Shown piece by piece: positions 26,205 to 35,791 of a DNA stretch of 64,000 nucleotides (position 1 is its first letter; each line of letters opens with the position of its first letter). The notes beneath the pieces are model-generated. The model was not told the DNA's origin and made no database searches. It was given only the letters and a program-made list of their open reading frames with translations. The translations under genes were made by a program, and so were the position numbers. The DNA lies in NCBI RefSeq assembly GCF_004331435.1, contig NZ_SJKA01000027.1, positions 18,392-82,391 on the forward strand. The letters are read 5' to 3'. Origin of the DNA: Kribbella sindirgiensis. Its GTDB lineage: Bacteria > Actinomycetota > Actinomycetes > Propionibacteriales > Kribbellaceae.

Positions 26205-26246
26205 TTGTCATGCATCATGCGCATTCCTATAGTCCCCCCATGCGCA
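26205..26246 (+). promoter_or_regulatory. Promoter giving a leaderless FAD-oxidoreductase mRNA
   Basis: TTGTCA (26205-26210) and TATAGT (26228-26233) are separated by exactly 17 nt. Transcription should begin about 7 nt downstream, at the ATG (26240), and no ribosome-binding site is present, so the message is probably leaderless. TGCGCA occurs at 26181, 26218 (inside ATGCGCAT, in the -35/-10 spacer) and 26241, a possible regulator site. Confidence 0.6.
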
Positions 26247-28606
26247 GTACAAGCGAGTCTTCGCCGTCCGCTCTCGACGCGTCTACGGACCGGGAGAGGC
26301 TTCTCGTCGCGCCGGCCGTGGATCGGCGTACGTTCAGGAGCCTGCAATTCGACGCCGATCTGGTGATTGTCGGGGGTGGCCTGGCCGGCACTTGCGCCGC
26401 GATCACGGCGGCCCGCGCGGGAGTCCAGGTGATCCTCGTCCACGACCGGCCGGTGCTCGGCGGCAACTCGTCGTCGGAGGTGCGGCTGTGGGTCCTCGGA
26501 GCCACCGCGCACATGAGCAACAACAACCGGTGGGCCCGCGAGGGCGGCGTCGTGGACGAGATCCTGGTCGAGAACACGTACCGCAACCCGGACGGCAACC
26601 CGCTGATCTTCGACACCGTCCTGCTGGAGAAGGCGACCGCCGAGCCGAATCTCACCGTGCTGCTCAACACGGCTCTGGTCGACGTGGAGATGGCCGACGC
26701 ATCCGGCCGCCGGATCGACCGTGTCTCGGCGTTCTGCAGCCAGAACTCGACCAGGTACGACATCGGCGGAAACCTGTTCCTGGATTCCAGTGGTGACGGC
26801 GCGCTGGCCTTCCTGGCCGGTGCGGCGTTCCGGATGGGGGCCGAGTCGAGCTCGGAGTTCGGTGAGAAGTTCGCCCCGACCGACGACTACGGCCATCTCC
26901 TCGGCCACTCGATCTACTTCTACAGCAAGGATGTCGGTCACCCGGTACGGTTCACCCCGCCGGCCTTCGCGCTGTCCGACCTCGACTCGATCCCGCGGGC
27001 GCGCAACTTCAACACCAGTGAGGACGGTTGCCGGCTCTGGTGGATCGAGTGGGGCGGACGGCTCGACACCGTCCACGAGACCGAGACGATCAAGTGGCGG
27101 CTGTGGCAGGTGGTGTACGGCGTCTGGAACCACTTGAAGAACTCCGGAGAGTTCCCCGAGGCCGCGAACCTGACGCTGGAGTGGGTCGGGACCATCCCCG
27201 GCAAGCGGGAGAGCCGACGGTTCGAGGGCCTGTACATGCTTCGTCAGGACGACGTGTTCGGCCAGACCCAGCATCCCGACGCCGTTGCCTACGGCGGCTG
27301 GTCGATCGACCTGCATCCGGCCGACGGGGTCTTCAGCGAGAAGCCCGGCTGCAACCAGCTGCACAGCCGCGGCACTTATCAGATCCCGTACCGCTGCCTG
27401 GTCAGCCGGGACGTGGACAACCTGTTCCTGGCGGGCCGGGTGATGAGTGCCAGCCACGTCGCCTTCGGATCCACTCGGGTGATGGGCACCTCGGCGCACT
27501 GTGCTCAGGCCGTCGCGGTGGCCGCGGCACTGTGCCTGCGCGACGGTCGTCGGCCGGCCGACCTCGTCGAGCCGGAGTCGATGGCCGAGCTGCAGCGTGA
27601 GCTCCTGCGTCGTGGGCAGCACATTCCGCAGCACACCCTCCGAGACGGCGACGACCTGGTCGGCAGGGCACGGGTGTCGGCGAGCTCGGCGCTCGCGCTC
27701 GGATCCTTGCCGGACAACGGATCCGCGGTACCTCTGGCCGAGGACCGCGGTCAGCTGCTCCCGCTGCCTGCCGGCCCGGTACCCCAGCTCGGCCTGCGGC
27801 TCGACGTGTCCGGGCCGACCACCTTGAAGGTGGAGCTCCGCCAGGGCCGGCGCCCGGACGACTACACGCCGGATCGGGTCCTTGCCGGGAAAGAGGTCCG
27901 GTTGGACGCCGGCGACGACCAGTTGGTCAAGCTCGATTTCGACGCCGAGCTCGCCGAGCCGGGCTACGTCACGATCTGCCTGCTCGCCAACGACCGGGTG
28001 GCGGTGCGGGTCTCCGACCAGCTCGTCACCGGCCTCGTTCCGCTCCGTCACCGCCGCGACCAACCCGAGGATCCCGGCACCGGTTGCCCGGGCTTCGAGT
28101 TCTGGGCTCCGATCAGGCGCCCCGACGGCCGGAACCTCGCGCTGACCCTCGATCCGCCCGTCCGGCTGGGTGATCCGGCTGCTGTCTCGAACGGCGTCGA
28201 CCGCCCCACGTGCGCGACCAACGCCTGGATCGCCGAGTTCGACGACCCGCACCCTGGCCTGACCCTGCGTTGGGACGACCCGATCGACCTCGGCCGGATC
28301 GAGCTCGCGTTCGACACCGACTTCGACCATGCGATGGAATCGGTCCTCTACGGCCAGCCGGAGGACGCGATGCCGCACTGCGTCCGGGACTTCCGGGTCC
28401 GGGCGGGCGAACGAGTTCTGGCCGAGGTACACGACCATCACCAGAGCCGCTGGACCCTGACGCTCGACGACGTGGTCAGTACCGATGAGCTCACCGTCGA
28501 GGTGGATGCGGTGAACGGCGCCGCGCCGGCCGCGGTGTTCTCCGTCCGCTGCTATGCCGACCCGGACGCCCGGATTCTTCGTCACGACGGGGGCGCTCGG
28601 CCGTGA
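26240..28606 (+). CDS. Large FAD-dependent oxidoreductase (FAD_oxidored family)
   Basis: The 788-residue protein starts at ATG 26240. The Rossmann FAD motif DLVIVGGGLAGTCAAITAARAG lies at about residues 40-61, with GGNSSSEVRLWV nearby and a second FAD contact in DNLFLAGRVMSASHVAFGSTRVMG (~400). The last ~300 residues form beta-rich modules that look carbohydrate-binding-like (LDVSGPTTLKVELRQGRRP; WIAEFDDP). Proteins of this class occur in polysaccharide and uronate utilisation loci, where their substrates are mostly undetermined. The C-terminus overlaps the IclR gene by GTGA, tying it to the sugar transporter downstream. The upstream in-frame ATG would lie before the promoter. Confidence 0.82.
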   Translation: MRSTSESSPSALDASTDRERLLVAPAVDRRTFRSLQFDADLVIVGGGLAGTCAAITAARAGVQVILVHDRPVLGGNSSSEVRLWVLGATAHMSNNNRWAREGGVVDEILVENTYRNPDGNPLIFDTVLLEKATAEPNLTVLLNTALVDVEMADASGRRIDRVSAFCSQNSTRYDIGGNLFLDSSGDGALAFLAGAAFRMGAESSSEFGEKFAPTDDYGHLLGHSIYFYSKDVGHPVRFTPPAFALSDLDSIPRARNFNTSEDGCRLWWIEWGGRLDTVHETETIKWRLWQVVYGVWNHLKNSGEFPEAANLTLEWVGTIPGKRESRRFEGLYMLRQDDVFGQTQHPDAVAYGGWSIDLHPADGVFSEKPGCNQLHSRGTYQIPYRCLVSRDVDNLFLAGRVMSASHVAFGSTRVMGTSAHCAQAVAVAAALCLRDGRRPADLVEPESMAELQRELLRRGQHIPQHTLRDGDDLVGRARVSASSALALGSLPDNGSAVPLAEDRGQLLPLPAGPVPQLGLRLDVSGPTTLKVELRQGRRPDDYTPDRVLAGKEVRLDAGDDQLVKLDFDAELAEPGYVTICLLANDRVAVRVSDQLVTGLVPLRHRRDQPEDPGTGCPGFEFWAPIRRPDGRNLALTLDPPVRLGDPAAVSNGVDRPTCATNAWIAEFDDPHPGLTLRWDDPIDLGRIELAFDTDFDHAMESVLYGQPEDAMPHCVRDFRVRAGERVLAEVHDHHQSRWTLTLDDVVSTDELTVEVDAVNGAAPAAVFSVRCYADPDARILRHDGGARP

Positions 28607-29412
28607 CCGATATCAGGGGCGACGCGGCATCGGTGCCGATCGAAGCGGGTTCGGAGCGCAATCCCCCGGGGAGCGCCAGCAACCAGGCGCTGGCCCGCGG
28701 CCTGCACATCCTGCGGATGCTCGTCGACGAGGGCGAGCCGATGACGGCCACGGAGATCGCCCGCCGGATCGGGATCCACCAGAGCTCTGCCTCCCGGATC
28801 CTCGCGACCCTCGGCGAGGTGGGCTACGTCCGCAAGAACCAGGGCCGGTTCGTGCCGGACTACGGAGTACTCGCACTCGGGTCGGCGACCACGCGGCTGC
28901 CGTTGATCAAGCGGCCTCGGGCCGCCTTCGAGCAGCTCACCGCCGAGCACGGCGACATCACCATGACGATGTGCATGCTGTGGCGGGACGAACTGCTCTA
29001 CCTGCTGCGACAGACCAGCGGGTCGGAGCCGCTCGCCTTCTGGAGCGGCGCGTTCCCGATCAACGTTTCCGCGCCGGGTCTTCGGCTCCTGGTCGACCTG
29101 CCCGACGAGGAGGCGCTGCACATTCTGCGGGTGGCGCGGCAGCGCAACGGGTGGGGCGGTCGTCCCGAGCTCGTTCCGCCGACCGAGGAAGGCCTGCTCG
29201 CGAAGGCCCGCGCCACGGTGGCCGACGACGTACTCATCATGGCGGACTGGGTCGTGAAGGGTCGCACGAGTGGGGCGATTCCGCTGATCACTCCCGAGCC
29301 GCATCCGGTGGCGCTGGCGATCGTGGACGACGCGGGCACCCTCGGACCTGACCGGCTGGCGCTGCTGCTGCACAAGGCGCGGCGGCTGGTCGAGCAATCC
29401 TTCCTGACCTGA
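28603..29412 (+). CDS. IclR-family transcriptional regulator
   Basis: The 269-residue protein has an N-terminal winged HTH (ALARGLHILRMLVDEGEPMTATEIARRIGIHQSSASRIL, residues ~28-66) and a C-terminal effector domain. The GTG start overlaps the oxidoreductase stop, so regulator and enzyme are co-transcribed. It likely represses the locus until a sugar-derived ligand binds; TGCGCA repeats at the promoter at 26205-26246 are candidate sites. Confidence 0.9.
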   Translation: MTDIRGDAASVPIEAGSERNPPGSASNQALARGLHILRMLVDEGEPMTATEIARRIGIHQSSASRILATLGEVGYVRKNQGRFVPDYGVLALGSATTRLPLIKRPRAAFEQLTAEHGDITMTMCMLWRDELLYLLRQTSGSEPLAFWSGAFPINVSAPGLRLLVDLPDEEALHILRVARQRNGWGGRPELVPPTEEGLLAKARATVADDVLIMADWVVKGRTSGAIPLITPEPHPVALAIVDDAGTLGPDRLALLLHKARRLVEQSFLT

Positions 29413-29481
29413 CCTCCCGGGCGAACGCCTCGCTCGGCAAGATCCATCTCCCCCTGTAACTCTCACCGAGAGGACGCGAGC

Positions 29482-30810
29482 ATGACCGGATCGCGCACCA
29501 TCACCCGACGTTCCCTGTTAGGTATCGCGGCCTCCGCGAGCGCCGCCTCGCTGGCCGGATGCAATCTCGGCGCCGGCGGCGGGAAGTCGGCGGGAGGAGG
29601 CGGCGCGACCCTGAATGTCTGGGGTGGCGTCCCGAACGAGTCCGGGCCGGACGACATGTGCAAGGCGTTCATGGCCGAGAATCCCGGCACCACCGTGACG
29701 TACACCCGCTACGTCAACGACGACCAGGGCAACCTCAAGCTGGACACGTCGCTCAGCGGCGGCGTACCGATCGACCTGTACTTCTCGTACGGCCCGGTTC
29801 CGATGTTCAAGCGCAGCGCGGCCGGTCTCGCGCTGGACCTGACCGACAAGATCAAGGCCGAGAGCGACTTCGCCGCACTCACCGCGGACGCCACCCCACT
29901 GTCCAACTACGTCCTGAACGGCAAGCTCTACGGGCTGCCGGCCGCCCGCGCGCCGCAGCAGGTCTACATCAACAAGACAATGATGGACGCCGCCGGCATC
30001 AAGCTGGGCAAGACCTGGACAGTCGACGAGTTCAACGAGGTAGCTCGCGAGCTGACCAAGCCAGGAGTCTTCGGCACCTTGACCGCACCACAGCTGGCCA
30101 GGCCGGCGCTCGGGCCGGACTATCTCTATGCCGACGGCGGCAAACGGTCGAACTTCGGAAACCCCAAGTTCGCCGAGGAGCTCGAGCTCGCGCTCCGGTT
30201 GCAGAAGGCGAAGGTCGCGATGGACCGCCAGACGATCATCGCCGAGAAGCTGCAGACGTTCAGCCAGAACCCGTTCATCGCCGGGCGCGTCGCGATGCTG
30301 ATCCAGTCCGGGCAGATCATCCGGTCGATCAACGACACCAAGGGCTACCCGCACGACTTCGCCACCTACTGCATGCCGGTCCCCGTTCCGGCCGGTACCG
30401 AAGGCTGGAACACCGGCCAGATCGGCGACCAGATCTCGATCAGCCCGAAGTCGAAGTCCCCGGACCAGGCGTGGGAGCTGGCCAAGTTCTGGGCCCGCAA
30501 CGCCGGAAAGTACATGACCAAAGGTGGTCGCCTGCCGCTGCTCAGCGGCGAGTCCACCCCCGACCAGATCCTCGAGCAACTGCTCGGGCCCCAGCGCGAC
30601 AAGCTGTACGACGTCAAGTCCTGGAAGTCCACGCTGTTCGAGAGCGATCTGAAGCTACCTGTCGACACGATCTTCACCGCCGGCACCGAGATCTCGACCA
30701 TCCACACGAAGCTGACCGACGAGACCCTGCTCGGTGACCGCTCCGTCGCGTCCTGGGTCACCGAGGCGACCCGCCAGAGCGACGCCGCGATCGCCAAGGC
30801 AGGCAAATGA
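29482..30810 (+). CDS. Sugar ABC transporter substrate-binding lipoprotein (SBP_bac_1)
   Basis: The 442-residue protein has a signal with twin arginines (TITRRSLLGIAAS) and lipobox LAGC, so export may use Tat. Mature sequence begins with a Gly-rich linker and NVWGGVPNESGPDDMCKAF, typical of family-1 sugar-binding proteins; GKLYGLPAARAPQQVYINK is another landmark. It binds an oligosaccharide or sugar acid at the membrane. GAGAGGACG lies before ATG 29482. The first permease overlaps its stop by 4 bp. Confidence 0.92.
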   Translation: MTGSRTITRRSLLGIAASASAASLAGCNLGAGGGKSAGGGGATLNVWGGVPNESGPDDMCKAFMAENPGTTVTYTRYVNDDQGNLKLDTSLSGGVPIDLYFSYGPVPMFKRSAAGLALDLTDKIKAESDFAALTADATPLSNYVLNGKLYGLPAARAPQQVYINKTMMDAAGIKLGKTWTVDEFNEVARELTKPGVFGTLTAPQLARPALGPDYLYADGGKRSNFGNPKFAEELELALRLQKAKVAMDRQTIIAEKLQTFSQNPFIAGRVAMLIQSGQIIRSINDTKGYPHDFATYCMPVPVPAGTEGWNTGQIGDQISISPKSKSPDQAWELAKFWARNAGKYMTKGGRLPLLSGESTPDQILEQLLGPQRDKLYDVKSWKSTLFESDLKLPVDTIFTAGTEISTIHTKLTDETLLGDRSVASWVTEATRQSDAAIAKAGK

Positions 30811-31739
30811 GCGCCGCGGTCCTCGCCGCGCCGGTCAGCCGTCAGGCACGACGTGGGCCTGGTGGCGCGTCGGCCAGGGCCGGTTGGTTGTTCATCCTGC
30901 CCAATCTGGTCGGCTTCCTGGCGTTCACCCTGGTGCCGTTGGTGTCCGGGATCGGCATCTCCTTCACCGACTGGAACGTCGTCTCGGGGCTGGACGGGAT
31001 CCGGTTCGTCGGGCTCGACAACTTCGCCGCCCTGATCCGGGACACCGGGTTCTGGCAGGCAGTCGGCCGTACGGTGCTGTACGCCGGCGTCGGCGTTCCA
31101 CTGACAATGACCGGCGGGTTGATCATCGCGCTCTGCCTGAACGGCCCGGTCTTCGGGCGCTCGGCGCTGCGGGTGATCTTCTTCGTCCCGCATATCGTGA
31201 GCTCGATCGCGATCGGTTTCGTGTGGTTGCTGCTGCTCCATCCGAGCAGCGGCCTGGTCAACCTGGCGTTGCAGGCGATCGGCGTCGCCGACCCGCCGAC
31301 CTGGCTGGTCTCCCAGGACTGGAGCCTGGTCTCCTTGATCCTGATCACGTCCTGGGCGGGGATGGGGTTCCACGCCGTCATCTTCCTGTCTGCCCTGCAG
31401 GCACTGCCGGAAGACCTCTACGAGGCGGCTGAACTGGACGGGGCGGGACGCTGGCGCCAGTTCACCACGATCACCTGGCCGTCGCTGATGCCGACCACGA
31501 CCTTCCTGGCGATCATGTCGATGATCGGTCACTCGCAGGGCTTCGGCCTGATCGCCTTTCTCACCCAAGGCGGCCCGGGCAACTCCTCCACCACTCTGTC
31601 GTACCTGATGTACCAGAACGGCTTCCAGTACTACCGCTTCGGCTACGCGGCGGCGATCGGCATGATGAGCTTCGTCGGCGTACTCCTGCTGAGCGCGTTC
31701 TTCTGGCGCTTCCAGCGCGGACGGGGGTTGTACTCATGA
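30807..31739 (+). CDS. Sugar ABC transporter permease (MalF/UgpA type)
   Basis: The 310-residue permease has six transmembrane segments and the EAA loop LPEDLYEAAELDGAGRWRQF. N-terminal GWLFILPNLVGFLAFTLVPL is characteristic of this branch. ATGA overlaps join it to both neighbours. No ATPase gene is in the cluster; these importers commonly share a housekeeping MsmK/UgpC-type ATPase encoded elsewhere. Confidence 0.93.
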   Translation: MSAAVLAAPVSRQARRGPGGASARAGWLFILPNLVGFLAFTLVPLVSGIGISFTDWNVVSGLDGIRFVGLDNFAALIRDTGFWQAVGRTVLYAGVGVPLTMTGGLIIALCLNGPVFGRSALRVIFFVPHIVSSIAIGFVWLLLLHPSSGLVNLALQAIGVADPPTWLVSQDWSLVSLILITSWAGMGFHAVIFLSALQALPEDLYEAAELDGAGRWRQFTTITWPSLMPTTTFLAIMSMIGHSQGFGLIAFLTQGGPGNSSTTLSYLMYQNGFQYYRFGYAAAIGMMSFVGVLLLSAFFWRFQRGRGLYS

Positions 31740-32614
31740 CCACGGTCGCAGTCAGGCAAGTGCGGCAGGTATCCCGCAGCCGGCGTCCGTCCGCACGTGC
31801 CGGGTATGTCGTCAAATCCGTTCTGTTGTGGGCTTTCGCGATGTTGTTCCTGCTGCCGTTCCTCTGGATGCTCTCGTCGTCGCTGAAGCGCAACCTCGAC
31901 GTGTTGGCGATCCCGGTGCGCTGGATTCCCAGTCCGGCGGAGTGGCAGAACTACGTCGAGGTGTGGACGGGCGGCGCGGTGACGATGGCGGTGTTCTTCG
32001 CCAACTCGCTGACCGTCTCGCTGATCGGTGTGGTGGGTGACCTCACCACGTCGGCGATGGCCGGCTACGCCTTCGCCCGGCTGACCTTCCGGGGTCGCGA
32101 CAAGGTCTTCCTCCTGTATGTGGCGACGGCCATCGTGCCGATGCAACTGTTGCTCATTCCCCGGTTCATGTTCTTCCAGCAACTCGGGCTGTACAACACA
32201 CTGTGGGCGTTGATCCTGCCGGGCATCTTCACGGTCTTCGGCACCTTCCTGGTCCGGCAGGCGTTCCTGGCCGTGCCGGCCGAGCTCGGAGAGGCGGCGC
32301 GGATCGACGGCGCAGGGGAGTGGCGGGTCTTCTCCCGGGTGTACCTGCCGCAGATCCGCTCGACCCTGGCCGCACTGGCGATCATCAGCTTCGTCGGTTC
32401 CTGGAACGACTACGAAGGTCCGCTGATCATGCTGTCCAACCAGAACCTCTACACCGTCCCGCTCGGGCTGACCCGGTTCGTCGATGCGGACGGAGGCCTG
32501 TCCGCCGGGCTGGCGATGGCCGGTTCGGTCTCCTCGGTCATCCCCATCCTGATCGTCTTCCTGGTGTTTCAGCGCCAGTTCGTCGCCGCGCTGGCCAGCA
32601 GCGGCTTGAAGTGA
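31736..32614 (+). CDS. Sugar ABC transporter permease (MalG/UgpE type)
   Basis: The 292-residue second permease has LLWAFAMLFLLPFLWMLSSSLK at the N-terminus and the EAA loop VPAELGEAARIDGAGEWRVF. It overlaps the preceding permease by 4 bp and ends 22 bp before the convergent phosphatase gene, closing the catabolic operon. Confidence 0.93.
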   Translation: MTTVAVRQVRQVSRSRRPSARAGYVVKSVLLWAFAMLFLLPFLWMLSSSLKRNLDVLAIPVRWIPSPAEWQNYVEVWTGGAVTMAVFFANSLTVSLIGVVGDLTTSAMAGYAFARLTFRGRDKVFLLYVATAIVPMQLLLIPRFMFFQQLGLYNTLWALILPGIFTVFGTFLVRQAFLAVPAELGEAARIDGAGEWRVFSRVYLPQIRSTLAALAIISFVGSWNDYEGPLIMLSNQNLYTVPLGLTRFVDADGGLSAGLAMAGSVSSVIPILIVFLVFQRQFVAALASSGLK

Positions 32615-32635
32615 CGGATGTGCGCCGGCCCGATG

Positions 32636-34237
32636 TCAGGTGGTGCGGTGGATGCCGGGGCTGCCGTTGTAGACCTCGAAGGAGGCCGCGGTGAAGACCG
32701 GGTCGTCGTGGCGGGACACCTTGTCGACCACGCGGACGTCGGCGTGGAGGCGGTCCGCGTCGAGGTCGCACAGGACGTAGCCGCAATGCAGGTCGGCCCA
32801 CTTCAACGACGGGTTCACCCGACGCCGGACCTGGCGCGCCTCGTTCGCCACGGGGTTGAAGTCCTGCGCACTGGTGATCGACGTACTGGTGATCTCGGCA
32901 CCGATGACGCGGGACGTCGGGTCGGTCGTGTCGGCCGCGATATCGGAGACGTAGCTGCAGTGCACGTCGCCGGAGAGTACGACGAAGTTCGACGACGTAC
33001 CGCGCGCCTGGGACGTCGCCACCGTGTCGAACAGCCGCTGCTGGCCGGCCTGGTAGCCGTCCCACGTGCCGGGGGAGAACGTCGCCGGCGTATCCAGGTC
33101 GGCCGAGGTGTTCAGCCGCGCCATCAGGATCTGCTGCGCCACCAGGTTCCAGCGGGCCGGCTCGGCGCCGAAGCCGGCCGCGAACCAGCGCTCCTGCTCC
33201 GCGCCGAGCATCACCCGGGCCGGGTCGCGCCGTGGCCCCTGGTCGGCGGCGGCTCCGCCTGTGACCATGGGATCGCGGTACTGCCGCGTGTCGAGCACGT
33301 CGATCTGGGCCAGCCGGCCGTGCCGGAACCGCCGGTACAGGCGTGCGTCGGAGCCGCGCGGCGGCTGCGGCCACCGGATCGGCAGGAACTCCCAGTACGC
33401 CCGGTAGGCGGCGGCCCGGCGGTCGAGGTCCGGCGTACTCCACGACTCGTAGTCGTTGGCGACTTCGTGGTCGTCCCAGGACAGGATCCAGGGCATCGCG
33501 CTGTGGGCGGCGAGCAGGTCGGGATCCGTTCGGTACAAGGCATAACGCAGCCGGTACTGGTCGAGGGACATCGTGGTGGGGACGACCTCTGCCGGCAGGT
33601 TCGGGTCGATGTGGCGCCCGACGGCCAACTGCTGGACCGGGTACTCGTACAGGTAGTCGCCCACGAACAGCATCAGCTCGGTGTCCTGATCGACGACGTC
33701 AGCCATCGTCTGGAAGTACCCGGCCCGCCAGTTCTGGCAGGAGGCGACCGCGAAGCGCAGCGGCCGCATCGATTGCCGCGTCGGCATCGTTCGGGTCCGG
33801 CCGATCTCGCTGAGGTGACCGCCGGCGCGGAAGCGGTACCAGTAGACCCGTCCCGGGCGCAGGCCACGGACGTCGACATGAACCGTGTGGGAGGTGTCGG
33901 CGCTGGTCGTCGCCGTACCGGACCGGACGACGCGGTGGAAGCGTTCGTCCTCGGCGACCTGCCAGTCGACGCGCACCCTGGCACCCTCGTCCAGGCCACC
34001 GTTCGGCAGCAGTGGTGCCGGCGCGATCCGTGTCCAGATCACCACCGCGTCCTCCACCGGATCGCCGGAGGCGACGCCCTGGGTGAACGGGTACGGCAGT
34101 ACGCCGTCGCTGCTCGCGGAGGCAGGCCGCGGCATCCCGAGGCTGAACGCGAGCCCGATGGCACTGCCACCGGCGAGGCTGAGGAAGCGACGGCGATCCG
34201 TCGCGGGCAACGTCCGGAACGAGGTCCTGGCGGTCAT
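32636..34237 (-). CDS. phoD: Secreted PhoD-family alkaline phosphatase/phosphodiesterase
   Basis: The 533-residue enzyme has a Tat signal (DRRRFLSLAGGSAIGLAFS) and the PhoD N-terminal domain (FTQGVASGDPVEDAVVIWTR; YWYRFRAGG). Metal ligands are visible in AVASCQNW, FVGDYLYEY, SWDDHEVANDYES and SGDVHCSYV. It hydrolyses phosphomono- or diesters outside the cell with Ca/Fe, usually under phosphate limitation. ATG 34237 puts the twin arginine about 15 residues in; the open frame begins ten codons earlier. Confidence 0.92.
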   Translation of the reverse strand: MTARTSFRTLPATDRRRFLSLAGGSAIGLAFSLGMPRPASASSDGVLPYPFTQGVASGDPVEDAVVIWTRIAPAPLLPNGGLDEGARVRVDWQVAEDERFHRVVRSGTATTSADTSHTVHVDVRGLRPGRVYWYRFRAGGHLSEIGRTRTMPTRQSMRPLRFAVASCQNWRAGYFQTMADVVDQDTELMLFVGDYLYEYPVQQLAVGRHIDPNLPAEVVPTTMSLDQYRLRYALYRTDPDLLAAHSAMPWILSWDDHEVANDYESWSTPDLDRRAAAYRAYWEFLPIRWPQPPRGSDARLYRRFRHGRLAQIDVLDTRQYRDPMVTGGAAADQGPRRDPARVMLGAEQERWFAAGFGAEPARWNLVAQQILMARLNTSADLDTPATFSPGTWDGYQAGQQRLFDTVATSQARGTSSNFVVLSGDVHCSYVSDIAADTTDPTSRVIGAEITSTSITSAQDFNPVANEARQVRRRVNPSLKWADLHCGYVLCDLDADRLHADVRVVDKVSRHDDPVFTAASFEVYNGSPGIHRTT

Positions 34238-34336
34238 GGCGCAGGACGCTAACAGCCCAGCACCCATCAGGAGAAGGGCTCGTAACGCAATCCGACGTTA
34301 AAATCTCAAGATCGGGTGGTTAATCCGGGATGGCGA

Positions 34337-35128
34337 TCAGTACTCGCCGTAGACCTGCACCTTCGTCCCCAGGGGTGTCTCGGTGAAGATGTGGTGGATC
34401 TCAGGGCGTACTACCCGGACGCAGCGGTGGCTGTCGGGGTAGGGCTTGACGAGGGAGTTGACTCGGGAGCCGTGCAGGGCGATACCTGGGCGGTCCTTGA
34501 GGAAGTAGAGCGAGTCGTACATGTACGCGTCGTCGTACAGGCTGCTCTCGTGGGCGCCGGCCCACTTGCGCCAGACGGCGCCGGTGCGGTTCGGGGTCTC
34601 GTAGCCGGGGCCGCCGGTGGAGATCCAGACGATCCGCTTGTAGGTCTTTCCGACGATTTGGTACAGGATCTGGCAGGTCTTGTTGACGTAGATGCCGGGG
34701 GAGCGGGTCGGCGCCGGGCGACTGGTTGCGTTGAGCACCGAGTACGCGTCGTTCAGGTTGAGTCCCTTGCGGGTGACCGGCAGGCCGTGGGTCTCGCGCC
34801 ACGCGCACAGCGCCTGCTTGGCGCGGGCGGTGATGTCGCCGTCGACGTCGCCGACCGGGTACCCGAGTTTGTCCAGTTGGCGTTCCACGCGCAGTGCGTA
34901 GTACTCCGGCTTCTGCTTCACCTTGGGCTTCGGCTTGACCGTCGGCTTCACGGTGGGCGTGGCCGTCGGCGTGGCGCTCGGCGTCGAACTGGTCGGCGTA
35001 CTGCTCGGCGTACTGCTCGAAGCCTGGGTAGGAGAAGGCGTCGACTCGCTCGCGGCCACGTCGGAACAGCCGGCGAGTACGAACGACACAACGACGGTAC
35101 CGGCAACGAGACCACGTCGACGAGACAC
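34337..35128 (-). CDS. L,D-transpeptidase (YkuD) lipoprotein
   Basis: The 263-residue protein starts with a lipoprotein signal (VVVSFVLAGC) and a long Ser/Thr/Pro then Lys/Pro wall-spanning linker (residues ~30-75). A short peptidoglycan-binding-like segment precedes the YkuD domain: IALHGSRVNS and SHRCVRV, with catalytic Cys and His. The usual SHGC is SHRC here. It probably forms 3-3 cross-links or anchors in peptidoglycan on the outer face of the membrane. Confidence 0.88.
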   Translation of the reverse strand: MSRRRGLVAGTVVVSFVLAGCSDVAASESTPSPTQASSSTPSSTPTSSTPSATPTATPTVKPTVKPKPKVKQKPEYYALRVERQLDKLGYPVGDVDGDITARAKQALCAWRETHGLPVTRKGLNLNDAYSVLNATSRPAPTRSPGIYVNKTCQILYQIVGKTYKRIVWISTGGPGYETPNRTGAVWRKWAGAHESSLYDDAYMYDSLYFLKDRPGIALHGSRVNSLVKPYPDSHRCVRVVRPEIHHIFTETPLGTKVQVYGEY

Positions 35129-35200
35129 GGATTCCCCTCTCCCTCAGCGTTTTCAGCGTCGCAGAACCACGCCGGGTAAGCGTGCAGCGACCCGCCGAGA

Positions 35201-35773
35201 CTAATCTGCGAGAGGTTCCTCAACGGGTGTCGCGCCGGATCCTGTCACCGAACCGTTGCCGAGTTCCGGTGCCGGATCGTCCCGCAGCCGGCTGTACAGG
35301 TACCCGTCCCGCAGCTTCCCGCCCCGGAACTCGCACCCGCGGATCACCCCTTCGAGCCGGAAACCCGCCTTTTCCAAGGACTTCTGCTCGGCGATGTTCT
35401 CCGGATGCGTCGCCGCCTGGATCCGGTGCACCGACGTGTGCTCGAACAGGTACGCCGTGAGTAGCGCCTGCGCCCGCCACCCGATCCCGCGCCCGCGGTA
35501 CTCCGGAAGCAGCGCGATCCCGATCTCCCAGTACGTCGTACGCCCGTCGAAGGACCCCGACCGCCAACTCACGAACCCCGCCGTCTCGGACCCGGTACGC
35601 ACCATCAGCCGCCCGTTGTCGGTCCCCAGAAACCCGTCCTCGGCGTACCGCCGGACCGGCGCCTGCGCGTCCCGGAAGCCGTTCCAGTCCAGCCCGATCA
35701 ACCCCGGCTCGACCGCGAACCGTTGGAACAACGCCACATCTTCGTCCTGAACAGGCCGTAGCAAGACATCCAC
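35201..35773 (-). CDS. GNAT N-acetyltransferase (RimJ/RimL type)
   Basis: The 190-residue protein starts at GTG 35773 and has acetyl-CoA motif GIALLPEYRGRGIGWRAQ and the ENIAEQKSLEKAGFRLEG segment typical of RimJ-like acetyltransferases. A long antisense-type frame continues beyond 35773 but lies over the divergent regulator gene. It likely acetylates an amine or protein N-terminus. Only 18 bp separate the two divergent starts, so promoter elements must overlap coding sequence. Confidence 0.87.
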   Translation of the reverse strand: MDVLLRPVQDEDVALFQRFAVEPGLIGLDWNGFRDAQAPVRRYAEDGFLGTDNGRLMVRTGSETAGFVSWRSGSFDGRTTYWEIGIALLPEYRGRGIGWRAQALLTAYLFEHTSVHRIQAATHPENIAEQKSLEKAGFRLEGVIRGCEFRGGKLRDGYLYSRLRDDPAPELGNGSVTGSGATPVEEPLAD

Positions 35774-35791
35774 GCCTGCAAGACTAGGTCG

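Noticed and set aside
26168..28585. 805-codon minus-strand frame opposite the FAD oxidoreductase
   Set aside because: Shadow of the plus-strand gene, which carries unambiguous FAD motifs.
32618..34252. 544-codon plus-strand frame
   Set aside because: Shadow of the PhoD phosphatase gene; no recognisable motif.
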